From Chryseobacterium sp. SSA4.19 (GTDB lineage: Bacteria > Bacteroidota > Bacteroidia > Flavobacteriales > Weeksellaceae), in the NCBI RefSeq assembly GCF_022601875.1, contig NZ_JAKVIP010000009.1, positions 95,582-159,581 of the forward strand: a stretch of DNA of 64,000 nt, given 5' to 3'. This document shows positions 17,962 through 26,079 of this stretch, in pieces. Both the position numbers and the translations under genes were made by a program. The notes under the pieces are model-generated. The model was not told the DNA's origin and searched no databases. It worked only from the letters and a program-made list of their open reading frames with translations. Numbering within the stretch: position 1 is the first letter of the stretch; each line of letters begins with the position of its first letter.

Positions 17962-19497
17962 ATGAAAAAGCTCATCTTCATTCTCATAAGCCTTCTTATT
18001 CTCCTGATCATTATTGTTTTGATTAAAACATTTACTTATCCGTTTAAAAAAGTAAATACCAATACTTCAATTGGCTGGAAAATGATAAAAGACGATTCTG
18101 CCATTCAAAGGCTGTCGGGAGGGCTGAAGATTCCGTCTGTCTCTTCTGGCGAAATGGGAGAATTTAATTATTCAACATTTGATACCATTAACGAATATCT
18201 TAAAACTTCTTACCCGCTCGTGTATGAGAATACAGAATTTGTCGAAGTGAATACCTACGGGTTGGTGTTCAGGCTGAAAGGCAGCAACCCTTCGCTTGAC
18301 CCTATTTTATTTCTTTCCCATACCGACGTGGTGCCTCCCGGAGATGCAGAAGTGAAAGATAAAAGCGAAAATGTTTTCAGGCCGAATGATCAAGCGTTGC
18401 CTCCGGTTTCAAAAGTTACCGAAGACTGGGACTTCGGTCCGTTTTCCGGAGCAGTGGCCAATGGAAGGATTTATGGCAGAGGAGCAATTGATGTGAAAGG
18501 AATGCTGTTTTCCTTGATGGAATCCCTGAATAGTTTAATTAAAAATAAAAATGTTCCCCAACGGGATATTTATCTGGCGTTTGGATTTGATGAAGAAGTC
18601 GGCGGACAGCAGGGTGCAGCGAAAATTGCAGCGTATTTTAAAAGTAAAAAAATTAAGTTTGATGCTGTGTATGACGAAGGAGGATTGATTCTGGAAAAAG
18701 GCAGTGTAGCAGGAATTAATTCTGATATAGCGGTGATCGGTTGTGCAGAAAAAGGCTTTCTCTCCGTAAAAATCAAAGTAAAAGGTTTAGGTGGACATGC
18801 TTCGATGCCCCCAATGGAAAGCGCAATCGGAAAAGCGGCTGTCATTATGCAGAGGCTGGAGCGCGACCAGATGAAACCGATCATCACGCCATTAATCAAT
18901 GAATTCTTTACCAATATCGGCGGTTCCATGTCATTTATTAACCGGATAGCCATTTCAAACCAATGGTTATTAAGGCCTGTGCTGTTGTCTCAACTGACAA
19001 AAAATAATTCCACCAATGCATTGGTCCGCACCACTACAGCGTTAACCATGATGAAGGGCAGTGATGCGCCGAACGTCCTTTCTCCTGAAGTTGAATTTGT
19101 CGCTAATTTCAGGCTTTTGCCAGGCAATACAGTTAACGATGTTAAGACACATATTGCCGAAGCTACCAAAGGATTTGATGTGGAAATTGAAGAAATTGAC
19201 AGTGTAAAAGAAGCGTCTGCTGTTTCCCCGACCCATACTAAAGCTTTTAAATTGATGGAGTCGGCCATTAAAGAAATCCATCCTACCGCAGTGGTGACAC
19301 CTTACCTGACTGTTGGGGCTACTGATGCCTATAAATATCAGATCGTAAGCAAAAATATTTACCGGTTTATGCCGATCAAGATCAATGATGCCGAAAAGCA
19401 GTCTATTCACAGCACCAATGAATACCTGAGCATTGAAAATTACATGAAGATGATTCATTATTTTGAATTGATCATGAAGAATTATGATAAGCAATAA
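17962..19497 (+). CDS. M20 family metallopeptidase (carboxypeptidase PM20D1-like)
   Basis: A 511-residue zinc exopeptidase with an N-terminal membrane anchor or uncleaved signal (LIFILISLLILLIIIVLI, residues 4-22). Metal-ligand and catalytic motifs are intact: ILFLSHTDVVPPGD, GRGAIDVKGM and FGFDEEVGGQQGA, with a dimerisation insert near residues 260-370 and a distal His region (VTPYLTVGATDAYKY, KQSIHSTNEYL). The order fits the M20 carboxypeptidase S/PM20D1 subgroup, which acts on N-acyl amino acids or dipeptides; the true substrate is unknown. It is probably monocistronic. Confidence 0.87.
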   Translation: MKKLIFILISLLILLIIIVLIKTFTYPFKKVNTNTSIGWKMIKDDSAIQRLSGGLKIPSVSSGEMGEFNYSTFDTINEYLKTSYPLVYENTEFVEVNTYGLVFRLKGSNPSLDPILFLSHTDVVPPGDAEVKDKSENVFRPNDQALPPVSKVTEDWDFGPFSGAVANGRIYGRGAIDVKGMLFSLMESLNSLIKNKNVPQRDIYLAFGFDEEVGGQQGAAKIAAYFKSKKIKFDAVYDEGGLILEKGSVAGINSDIAVIGCAEKGFLSVKIKVKGLGGHASMPPMESAIGKAAVIMQRLERDQMKPIITPLINEFFTNIGGSMSFINRIAISNQWLLRPVLLSQLTKNNSTNALVRTTTALTMMKGSDAPNVLSPEVEFVANFRLLPGNTVNDVKTHIAEATKGFDVEIEEIDSVKEASAVSPTHTKAFKLMESAIKEIHPTAVVTPYLTVGATDAYKYQIVSKNIYRFMPIKINDAEKQSIHSTNEYLSIENYMKMIHYFELIMKNYDKQ

Positions 19498-19600
19498 TTA
19501 AAAACAAACACTTAGAAATGATAATTTAAGTAATTGATTATTAGTGTTTTGTAATCTATTCTAATTTTTTATTTTAAAAAAATATAATTTAAAAATAACA

Positions 19601-19634
19601 CGACAAGTTTTGTCGCATTACTGCAATAGCTTTG
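19601..19634 (+). promoter_or_regulatory. Palindrome plus -7 box upstream of 19656 gene
   Basis: CGACAA at 19601-19606 and TTGTCG at 19610-19615 form a perfect 6-base palindrome. It sits just upstream of the consensus -7 box TAGCTTTG at 19627-19634, where a regulator would contact the -33 region. The start codon is at 19656. Confidence 0.5.
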
Positions 19635-19655
19635 TTTCATTAAAAATACAGAGCT

Positions 19656-20351
19656 ATGGAATTGCCATTATATTTAACATACCGAGAATTTGAAAGCCAC
19701 TATTACGATAATCTTGAACAATGGTTTGAACAAAATTATAATGCTTCTGAAACCGATTATCTGAAAACATTGGCAGACCTTTACAGCCCTTATTTGTATT
19801 ACAATTTTGCCAATGACAGGCTGCAACCCGATGCTTCGATTCAAATTAAAGATTGCTTTTTTCCATATCAGGAAACCATTGGGATTTCTTTTCATACAGG
19901 TAATGAAAATGAAAGAGATATCCGAAGCATAAAAAATCTAAGCCATGTATTCGAATGGAAAACCATTACCATGATGGAATATGCGCAGCATATTTTAGAT
20001 AAGATCAATAAGGATCTTTCTAAAAATAAAGACAGGGAAAATAGAAATGTACTGGATTTTATTAATCAACGTGGAATTATCACTTCAAGGGATGGTGCAG
20101 GATATTGTGTGAATTATCATCAGCACCAGTCAACACTTCCTTTTTTGAAAGCGTATCTTCCGGTCTATGGGCAAACGGTTAACATTGCTGCTTACAGGGA
20201 CTTTATATTTTCCATTGTTCAGATCGCTGAATATATTGACCGAAAATTAAAGGACGTAAGGGCATTTGAGTCGATGATTTATACCAAACTTAAATCTGAG
20301 GCCAGATTTAACGTACAGATGAGCCATCAGTTTCTTACTATGTGCAATTAA
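19656..20351 (+). CDS. Hypothetical cytoplasmic protein
   Basis: A 231-residue soluble protein with no signal peptide or membrane segment and no motif I recognise. It is rich in aromatic residues (REFESHYYDNLEQWF, YSPYLYYNF). A polar helix lies in the middle (HILDKINKDLSKNKDRENRN), and a Cys/His-containing patch (DGAGYCVNYHQHQ) is the most likely conserved surface. It stands alone between the M20 peptidase gene and tRNA-Ser, with its own promoter and a strong terminator, so it is a real transcription unit. Confidence 0.6.
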   Translation: MELPLYLTYREFESHYYDNLEQWFEQNYNASETDYLKTLADLYSPYLYYNFANDRLQPDASIQIKDCFFPYQETIGISFHTGNENERDIRSIKNLSHVFEWKTITMMEYAQHILDKINKDLSKNKDRENRNVLDFINQRGIITSRDGAGYCVNYHQHQSTLPFLKAYLPVYGQTVNIAAYRDFIFSIVQIAEYIDRKLKDVRAFESMIYTKLKSEARFNVQMSHQFLTMCN

Positions 20352-20412
20352 TTTTACCACCACAACTTCATATAACTAAATTACAGTTTGAATTGATTAT
20401 TTTTTCAAACGA

Positions 20413-20442
20413 AAATCCCGTTCAGTCGATCGGGATTTTTTT
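20413..20442 (+). terminator. Intrinsic terminator after 19656 gene
   Basis: AAATCCCG pairs with CGGGATTT around a 10-base loop, followed by a run of seven T. The rest of the space up to the tRNA terminator at 20609 holds nothing I can identify. Confidence 0.85.
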
Positions 20443-20608
20443 ATGTCGATTTAAAAGCAGATTGTATGTAAGCTTAATAAGCTGTAACATTTATTAGGTT
20501 CAAGTCTAATCATGTAGATCCGAAAGTGTTTTAACAATATTGATTGAAAAAATACTTTAAATGTTTTCAGCAGATTTTATAAATTTAATTTAGTGATTAG
20601 AAATAAGA

Positions 20609-20634
20609 AAAGCGTTGAAAAAATCAACGCTTTT
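20609..20634 (-). terminator. Terminator of the tRNA-Ser transcript
   Basis: AAAAGCGTTGA and TCAACGCTTTT pair around AAAAA; read leftward the stem ends in a T-run. It lies just past the 3' end of the tRNA. Confidence 0.8.
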
Positions 20635-20639
20635 ACTTG

Positions 20640-20726
20640 CAGAGAGGAAGGGATTCGAACCCTCGATACAGTTACCCGTATACTACCTTTCCAGGGTAGC
20701 TCCTTCAACCACTCGGACACCTCTCT
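20640..20726 (-). tRNA. tRNA-Ser (anticodon GGA)
   Basis: The minus strand folds as a class II serine tRNA of 87 bases. The acceptor arm AGAGAGG pairs with CCTCTCT and the discriminator base is G. The D-arm contains GAGTGGTTGAAGGA. The anticodon stem has loop CTGGAAA (anticodon GGA, reads UCC/UCU), the long variable arm is TATACGGGTAACTGTA, and the T-loop is TTCGAAT. The CCA end is not encoded. Confidence 0.96.
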
Positions 20727-20739
20727 TTATTCGAGACTG

Positions 20740-20770
20740 CAAAAGTAAGAGAATTTATTGAATTAGCAAA
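20740..20770 (-). promoter_or_regulatory. Consensus promoter of tRNA-Ser
   Basis: Read leftward, TTTG (20770-20767), 19 bases, then TACTTTTG (20747-20740): an exact match to the Bacteroidota -33/-7 pair. Transcription would begin about seven bases before the mature tRNA end. The promoter lies in the 56-base gap downstream of the asparaginase gene. Confidence 0.8.
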
Positions 20771-20782
20771 CAATTCTTGCAA

Positions 20783-21799
20783 TTACTTGGAAATTTCTCC
20801 ACAAAGGCTCCTTTCGAAGTTATCTGCAAAGCTTGCGGAGTAAGCAGGGTTTCCAATAAGATGCATCGCTTTTGTTATAGCACTTTCGGCGGTCATATCC
20901 CTTCCGCTGATGGCTCCGATCCTTGAGAAAATATTGCTGTTTTCATACTTGCCAAATGAAATTCCGCCTGAAATACACTGGCTGACTACCACGATCTCAG
21001 TCCCGTTATTCCTGATTTGCTGAAGCGTTTCCACTGTTTTTTCGCTGCTGAAAATGGTTCCTGAACCGAAAACCTGAAGAATCAGTACTTTCATTTTCGG
21101 AATTTCTTTAAAATGATTCAGGTTCATTCCCGGAAAAATCCTCCAGAAGATAACATCCTCTGAAATATGATCATCTATATGAAATTCGATGGCCGGATCA
21201 CAGCGGTAGAGATTTTCCTTAATAATATTTAAATGAACGCCGGATTGTCCCAAAATAGGGTAATTCGGACTTGCATATGCATCAAAATATTCTGCAGAAT
21301 ATTTCAGGGTACGGTTTCCTCTTAATAATTTATATTCAAAATAAATCGCTACTTCCTGGATTACCGATTCATCATTCTCATATAAACTTGCATAATAAAG
21401 GCTGGTTAAAAGATTTTCTTTGGCATCTGTCCGCAAATCTCCGATGGGAAGTTGGGAGCCTGTGAGAATCACCGGTTTTTTGAGTCCTTTCAGCATAAAA
21501 CTTAATGCAGAAGCAGTGTAAGACATAGTATCTGTGCCGTGAAGGATCAGAAATCCGTCATATTGGTCATAATTTTTGTGGATATAATGGGCAATAATCT
21601 TCCATTCTTCCGGCCCCATATCCGAAGAATCCAGCGGTTTTGAAAAAGGATGAACAAAAACTTCACATTCCATGAGTTTCATTTCGGGCATTTTTTCAAA
21701 AATATTTCCGAAATCAAAGGCGCGGAGGCTTCCGGATTCATAATCTTTCTCCATTCCGATGGTTCCACCGGTATAGATCAACAGGACTTTTCGTTTCAT
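20783..21799 (-). CDS. ansA: L-asparaginase, type I (cytoplasmic)
   Basis: Hydrolyses L-asparagine to aspartate and ammonia. The 338-residue product has both catalytic threonine motifs of the family: TGGTIG at residues 10-15 and HGTDTMSYTASALSFML at about 87-103, plus VILTGSQLPIGDLRTDAKEN. No signal peptide is present, so it is the cytoplasmic type I enzyme rather than the periplasmic AnsB type. It is transcribed away from trmH, and its stop is 57 bases before the tRNA-Ser gene on the same strand. Confidence 0.95.
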   Translation of the reverse strand: MKRKVLLIYTGGTIGMEKDYESGSLRAFDFGNIFEKMPEMKLMECEVFVHPFSKPLDSSDMGPEEWKIIAHYIHKNYDQYDGFLILHGTDTMSYTASALSFMLKGLKKPVILTGSQLPIGDLRTDAKENLLTSLYYASLYENDESVIQEVAIYFEYKLLRGNRTLKYSAEYFDAYASPNYPILGQSGVHLNIIKENLYRCDPAIEFHIDDHISEDVIFWRIFPGMNLNHFKEIPKMKVLILQVFGSGTIFSSEKTVETLQQIRNNGTEIVVVSQCISGGISFGKYENSNIFSRIGAISGRDMTAESAITKAMHLIGNPAYSASFADNFERSLCGEISK

Positions 21800-21846
21800 A
21801 CAGACTTTATCAGATTTTTGTTACCAGTTCATTCAGGATCATTGCT

Positions 21847-21854
21847 CAAAATTA
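21847..21854 (-). promoter_or_regulatory. TAnnTTTG -7 box of ansA
   Basis: Read leftward the bases spell TAATTTTG, 47 bases from the ansA start codon; no well-spaced -33 TTTG is seen. Confidence 0.45.
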
Positions 21855-21929
21855 CGTTAATTTGCAAAGATTTGAAAGCAGATAAACGTTTATGGCAAAT
21901 TTTATCATACAATCTGTCATTATGGACAT

Positions 21930-21937
21930 TACGTTTG
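21930..21937 (+). promoter_or_regulatory. TAnnTTTG -7 box of trmH
   Basis: TACGTTTG lies 25 bases before the trmH start codon, giving a leader of roughly 20 bases. Confidence 0.5.
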
Positions 21938-21962
21938 TCTGCTGAAAAATAGATATGATCAG

Positions 21963-22637
21963 ATGGAAGATTTGCTACAGACTTTTGAGTATTTAAAACA
22001 GTTTTTAACCGAAGAACGATTACGGAAAATTGAACATTTTTCACCGGAAAGTTCAGATTTTGTGCTTCCTGTGGTAGAAGATATTTATCAGTTCCGGAAT
22101 GCAGCAGCGATTGTACGCTCAGTAGAAGCCTGCGGTTTTCATAAAGTGGTGGCGTTGCAGGAAGAGTATAGCTTTGAACCCAATCTCCGGGTAACCAAAG
22201 GTGCCGATACCTGGGTTGAGGTTGAAAAAATGCCGAGAAATATAGACTCCTTTCAAAAAATAAAAGACAGAGGGTATAAAATCGTTGTGGTTTCCCTGGA
22301 AAATAATGCTAAAATGTTACCCGAATACGAAATTACAGAACCGATCGCTTTGGTCTTCGGGACTGAAATGGAAGGGGTTTCCCAGGAAATTCTTGATTTT
22401 GCCGATGAAACATTAGCCATTCCGATGTATGGTTTTACGAGAAGCTTTAATGTATCAGTTGCTGCTTCGATCTGTATGTATGAACTGAAGCAAAAGCTAA
22501 TAAAATCCGGTATTGATTATAAATTGAATGAAGAAAAGCTTTTAAGGATGAAAATCCGTTGGGCCGTAAGCTCAATGAGAAGCGGCCAGCAGATTTTCGA
22601 AAAATATTTGAGTGATCATAATATTGATTTTTACTAA
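21963..22637 (+). CDS. trmH: tRNA (guanosine-2'-O)-methyltransferase TrmH (SpoU family)
   Basis: A SPOUT-class enzyme that uses S-adenosylmethionine to methylate the 2'-OH of G18 in tRNA. The 224-residue product shows the three SpoU motifs: motif 1 FRNAAAIVRSVEACGF, motif 2 LVFGTEMEGVS and motif 3 IPMYGFTRSFNVSVAASICMYE. The C-terminal extension (RMKIRWAVSSMRSGQQIFEKYL) resembles the TrmH tail, favouring TrmH over RlmB. It starts a rightward run with the two membrane genes that follow five bases later. Confidence 0.9.
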   Translation: MEDLLQTFEYLKQFLTEERLRKIEHFSPESSDFVLPVVEDIYQFRNAAAIVRSVEACGFHKVVALQEEYSFEPNLRVTKGADTWVEVEKMPRNIDSFQKIKDRGYKIVVVSLENNAKMLPEYEITEPIALVFGTEMEGVSQEILDFADETLAIPMYGFTRSFNVSVAASICMYELKQKLIKSGIDYKLNEEKLLRMKIRWAVSSMRSGQQIFEKYLSDHNIDFY

Positions 22638-22642
22638 GAACT

Positions 22643-23080
22643 ATGACTATGCAAAAATACACAAGATATCTCTTTTTTATTTCCCTTTTCCTTTCCCTTA
22701 CTTCGTTATATATTATAGAAAAAGGAGGAAAAGAAATCTATCCTTTCTACAGCTGGAAATTATTTACAAACCCTAGCGGAAGCGCAAAATCTGAAGAGCA
22801 ATACCGCTTATACAGGATCGAAGGAAATGATACGATCAGAGTTTTGTATCAGGCAACGGAGATGTATGATGAAAATAATTTAGCCTTAATCACAGGTTTT
22901 TACGGTAAGAAAATTGAAAAAAATGAAAATCGGGAATCCAGCATCAGGAAGATGAAAATTTTTATGAAAAGCTACCGGCCTGAATATAATGATCTTTATT
23001 TATACAAGGAAAGCTTCAATCCCTGGGATCTGGGGCAGTCAAATTTTAAAATCAATAAAAAACTGATAACCAAATTGTAA
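22643..23080 (+). CDS. Small membrane-anchored protein paired with HTTM-like gene
   Basis: A 145-residue protein with one N-terminal hydrophobic segment (YLFFISLFLSLTSLYII, residues 8-24) and a mainly extracytoplasmic remainder starting EIYPFYSWKLFTNPSG. It starts five bases after trmH (the Met at 22649 is an alternative start). Its TAA overlaps the ATG of the next gene by one base, so the two are translationally coupled. I know of no named function; similar small proteins with a YPF-SWKL-type segment occur beside HTTM-like membrane proteins, which suggests the two work together. Confidence 0.65.
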   Translation: MTMQKYTRYLFFISLFLSLTSLYIIEKGGKEIYPFYSWKLFTNPSGSAKSEEQYRLYRIEGNDTIRVLYQATEMYDENNLALITGFYGKKIEKNENRESSIRKMKIFMKSYRPEYNDLYLYKESFNPWDLGQSNFKINKKLITKL

Positions 23081-23934
23081 TGACGTATAAGAAACTTACC
23101 GTTTTTAATTATCAAATTGCCTATTATGTCATGCGTATTTTCGGGGTGTATTGGCTGCTGATGCAATATCTTACATTCAAGAGGATCAGCAATTGGCCGA
23201 AAGAAATTTATGAACCTTTTCTTACGGTCCAGAGATTTATTTTTCCTGAATATCCAGGTGAGATTTTATATGGGTGTATTTTATCAGTTTGTGCTTTGCT
23301 TCTTATAATAACGTTATTCAAGCAGAGTTATCTTCTTAATTTTTTAATATTTATATTGATAGCAGTCATTAATTTTCCGATCTCTCTGAATTTTAGCGTT
23401 GGGCATAATAACCATTTGATCATTATAGGATTCTTTATGGCCATTTTTTTACTACCGAAGAATTTAACCAAAGAAAATGATTATAAATGGATACAGTATT
23501 TTTATCTTGGTATCCTTGCTACGTATAGTATGGCCGGCATTTCCAAGTTTTTAGGAATTGCAAAAAACATCATTAAACACACCGGAAAAATTACATGGCT
23601 GGATAAAAACGCGGCAAAAATCAATACCTTGGATAATTACTGGATGGCGGATATCAAGGTCCCGGACTGGATCCTGAATTTATATGCTTATGAAAACTTC
23701 TGGGTTTTTACTACTGTTTTTGGAATTGTTGTCCAGGCTTCAAGCTTTTTAGGAGCCTTCAACAGGAAATATCTTACATTCATCATGATTTTTCTGTATA
23801 TTTTCCACTGGTATACAGATTTCTTTGTATTGGCAGATTTTAAGGACGCTAAAAATTTTATCTTGGTAGTCTTATTCCCTTATCATATTTTTTATCCTTT
23901 ATCCCTGAAAATTAAATCAAAAATTCGGGTTTAG
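23080..23934 (+). CDS. HTTM-like polytopic membrane protein
   Basis: A 284-residue protein with about six to seven membrane helices (for example YGCILSVCALLLIITLF, LLNFLIFILIAVINFPI, HLIIIGFFMAIFLLP, and a final IMIFLYIFHWYTDFFVLADF). The pattern resembles the HTTM domain related to vitamin K-dependent gamma-carboxylase: a His-rich SVGHNNHLI between helices, and YSMAGISKFL. The assignment rests on overall layout, so it is tentative, and catalytic function is not assured. The first base of its ATG is the last base of the upstream gene's stop. Confidence 0.6.
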   Translation: MTYKKLTVFNYQIAYYVMRIFGVYWLLMQYLTFKRISNWPKEIYEPFLTVQRFIFPEYPGEILYGCILSVCALLLIITLFKQSYLLNFLIFILIAVINFPISLNFSVGHNNHLIIIGFFMAIFLLPKNLTKENDYKWIQYFYLGILATYSMAGISKFLGIAKNIIKHTGKITWLDKNAAKINTLDNYWMADIKVPDWILNLYAYENFWVFTTVFGIVVQASSFLGAFNRKYLTFIMIFLYIFHWYTDFFVLADFKDAKNFILVVLFPYHIFYPLSLKIKSKIRV

Positions 23935-23940
23935 ATTATT

Positions 23941-24633
23941 TTATAGTAAATAATAATTCCACGCAGCTACAAAAACACCTGCCGTTTCTGTCCTTAACCT
24001 CTGATGTCCTAATGAAACAGCCTTGATGTGATGGTTTGCCAAAAATGAAATTTCCTTTTCCGAGAAATCGCCTTCCGGTCCGATCAGGAAAGTGATGTTC
24101 TCTGATTTTGAAATCTCTTTCAGACTGGTGCGTTCCAGGTTTTCATGACAGTGGGCCACAAATGTATTTTCAGGATTTATATTTTTAAGGAACTCTGTAA
24201 GTTTCGTTAGATCATTAATCAGAGGAAAATGAAACCGTAAGCTTTGCTTGGATGCCGCAATAGCCTGCTTCCTGAGCTTCTCAATATTGATGTTTTTACG
24301 CTCGGTTTTTTCAGTCTGAAGCAGCGTAATTTCAGAAATGCCCATTTCAACCGCTTTCTCTACGAAAAATTCAATACGGTCGATATTTTTAGTCGGGGCA
24401 ATGGCGATGTGCAGTTTTGAATTGAAATCAGGTAAATGCGTTTTGATCTCAGAAACCTCAATATTGGCTTTTTTACCTTCAATAACCAGGATTCCTGAAG
24501 CAAGTTTGCCTTTTCCGTCTGTCACATGGATTTCCTCACTGTTTTTCATCCGAAGAACTTTTACGATATGTTGTTGTTCCTCTTCGTTAATCAATACTTT
24601 GTTTCCGTCGATTTCTCCATAAAAAAGTTTCAT
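23941..24633 (-). CDS. rsmE: 16S rRNA (uracil-1498-N3)-methyltransferase RsmE
   Basis: A SPOUT methyltransferase that methylates U1498 in the decoding region of 16S rRNA. The 230-residue product has the N-terminal PUA-like barrel (EEEQQHIVKVLRMKNSEEIHVTDG) and the C-terminal knot (LIGPEGDFSEKEISF; VSLGHQRLRTETAGVFVAAW). Length is normal. It is the last gene of the leftward tsaD - unknown - rsmE operon, 18 bases from the unknown gene, and faces the HTTM-like gene with only six bases between their stops. Confidence 0.94.
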   Translation of the reverse strand: MKLFYGEIDGNKVLINEEEQQHIVKVLRMKNSEEIHVTDGKGKLASGILVIEGKKANIEVSEIKTHLPDFNSKLHIAIAPTKNIDRIEFFVEKAVEMGISEITLLQTEKTERKNINIEKLRKQAIAASKQSLRFHFPLINDLTKLTEFLKNINPENTFVAHCHENLERTSLKEISKSENITFLIGPEGDFSEKEISFLANHHIKAVSLGHQRLRTETAGVFVAAWNYYLL

Positions 24634-24651
24634 AAAAGAAGTGTATTGTTT

Positions 24652-25062
24652 TTAAAAAGTAATCTCATTCTCGCTCAAGAATGCAGCTCCTGTTTTTATT
24701 GTTGTATAAATATCGCCTTCGCAGTCTCTGTAAGAACATGCATAAATCTCCTCAACCCAATGATCATTCATAAAAATCATATTCAGATATTCATTTTTCC
24801 GTAAATTGTTTTTAATAGACAAATAATCTCCTTCCTTTGGTTCATACGCAAAACTAAAAACGTTGTCTGAGTTTATTTTCTCGATAATTTCTTCTTTTAT
24901 ATTCTGAATATATCCTGTTTCTGAACTTGTCATTTGAAAATTGTCTTCTTCAAATTCTTCTGTAACTTCATTTTTTCCGGTAATGGTTTCCAATACCCAG
25001 TAATATTTTGAATTCTTCTTAGAATGTGTTCCGAGTATTTTTTCTTCTAACAGTATTTTCAT
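24652..25062 (-). CDS. Hypothetical protein between tsaD and rsmE
   Basis: A 136-residue acidic, soluble protein with no signal peptide. It reads as alternating strands and helices (KYYWVLETITGKNEVTEEF; NIKEEIIEKINSDNVFSF) and ends with a Cys-containing strand region (IYACSYRDCEGDIYTTIKTG). I recognise no family. Its ATG overlaps the tsaD stop (ATGA at 25059-25062), so it is translationally coupled to tsaD and sits in front of rsmE. The context suggests, but does not prove, a link to tRNA or rRNA modification. Confidence 0.65.
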   Translation of the reverse strand: MKILLEEKILGTHSKKNSKYYWVLETITGKNEVTEEFEEDNFQMTSSETGYIQNIKEEIIEKINSDNVFSFAYEPKEGDYLSIKNNLRKNEYLNMIFMNDHWVEEIYACSYRDCEGDIYTTIKTGAAFLSENEITF

Positions 25063-26075
25063 AAATCATATTTTGCCGTTGCCGACGTTCTTAAATCCGT
25101 AAATTCACCTCTTTCAAATTTAAGCTGGGCCACCATTGCAATCATGGCTGCGTTGTCAGTCGTATATTCAAACTTAGGAATATAAATGCTCCATCCTAAT
25201 TTTTCATGGTTGTCCTGCATTGCTTTTCTCAGTGCTGAATTGGCAGAGACCCCGCCTGCAATAGCCACTTCATTAATGTTTAGGTCTTTTGCCGCTTTTT
25301 CAAGCTTATTCATCAGGATTTCGATAATACATCGCTGTACTGAAGCGCACAGGTCATTAAGATTGTTTTTAATGAAATCAGGATCTTTTCTTACCTCTTT
25401 CTGAATGAAATAAAGGACCGAAGTTTTTATTCCGCTGAAAGAATAATCATAATGTTCCAGCCTTGGCTTGTTAAATGTAAAAGCATCTGGATTTCCTTCT
25501 TTTGCCAACCGGTCAATAATGGGACCGGCCGGATAATCAAGGTCAAAGATTTTCCCTATTTTATCGAAGGCTTCTCCGGCAGCATCATCGGTTGTTTTAC
25601 CGATAATATCCATTTCGAAGTAATCTTTTACCAGCACGATCATGGTATGCCCTCCGCTTACCGTAAGGCATAAAAAAGGAAACTTAGGCGGCATAGGATT
25701 TGCATCTTCGATGAAATGCGCTAAAATATGTGCCTGGAGATGGTTAACTTCAATTAAAGGAACGTCTAAGCTCATTGCCAGGGATTTAGCAAATGAAGTT
25801 CCGACAAGGAGGGAGCCTAAAAGTCCTGGACCTCGTGTAAATCCTATCGCAGAAATTGCATTTTGTTGTATATTTGCTTTAGTAAGAGATTTTTCAACAA
25901 CCGGGATAATATTTTGCTGATGGGCACGCGAAGCAAGTTCAGGAACAACACCGCCATATTCTTTATGGATTGCCTGATTTGCAGCGATGTTCGACAGAAT
26001 AGAATTTCCCTTGATGATAGCTGCTGATGTATCGTCGCATGACGATTCAATACCTAAAATTATAGAGTCGCTCAT
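25059..26075 (-). CDS. tsaD: tRNA N6-adenosine threonylcarbamoyltransferase TsaD
   Basis: Transfers the threonylcarbamoyl group to A37 of ANN-decoding tRNAs (t6A), together with TsaB and TsaE. The 338-residue product has the Kae1/ASKHA signatures: ILGIESSCDDTSAAI at the start, the metal-binding NHLQAHILAH, LTVSGGHTMIVLV, and GGVSANSALR near the end. The frame is open for 14 codons further upstream, but MSDSIILGIESSCDD is the family's start, so 26075 is chosen. A -7 box just upstream supports this. The gene diverges from tamB with only four bases between the start codons. Confidence 0.95.
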   Translation of the reverse strand: MSDSIILGIESSCDDTSAAIIKGNSILSNIAANQAIHKEYGGVVPELASRAHQQNIIPVVEKSLTKANIQQNAISAIGFTRGPGLLGSLLVGTSFAKSLAMSLDVPLIEVNHLQAHILAHFIEDANPMPPKFPFLCLTVSGGHTMIVLVKDYFEMDIIGKTTDDAAGEAFDKIGKIFDLDYPAGPIIDRLAKEGNPDAFTFNKPRLEHYDYSFSGIKTSVLYFIQKEVRKDPDFIKNNLNDLCASVQRCIIEILMNKLEKAAKDLNINEVAIAGGVSANSALRKAMQDNHEKLGWSIYIPKFEYTTDNAAMIAMVAQLKFERGEFTDLRTSATAKYDL

Positions 26076-26079
26076 AATA

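Noticed and set aside
19042..19494. 150-codon minus-strand frame inside the M20 peptidase
   Set aside because: The M20 gene has all metal-ligand motifs in the rightward frame; the other frame shows no family character.
20640..20726. tRNA-Ser as an integration site for a mobile element
   Set aside because: No integrase, no direct repeat of the tRNA 3' end and no foreign-looking genes are next to it.
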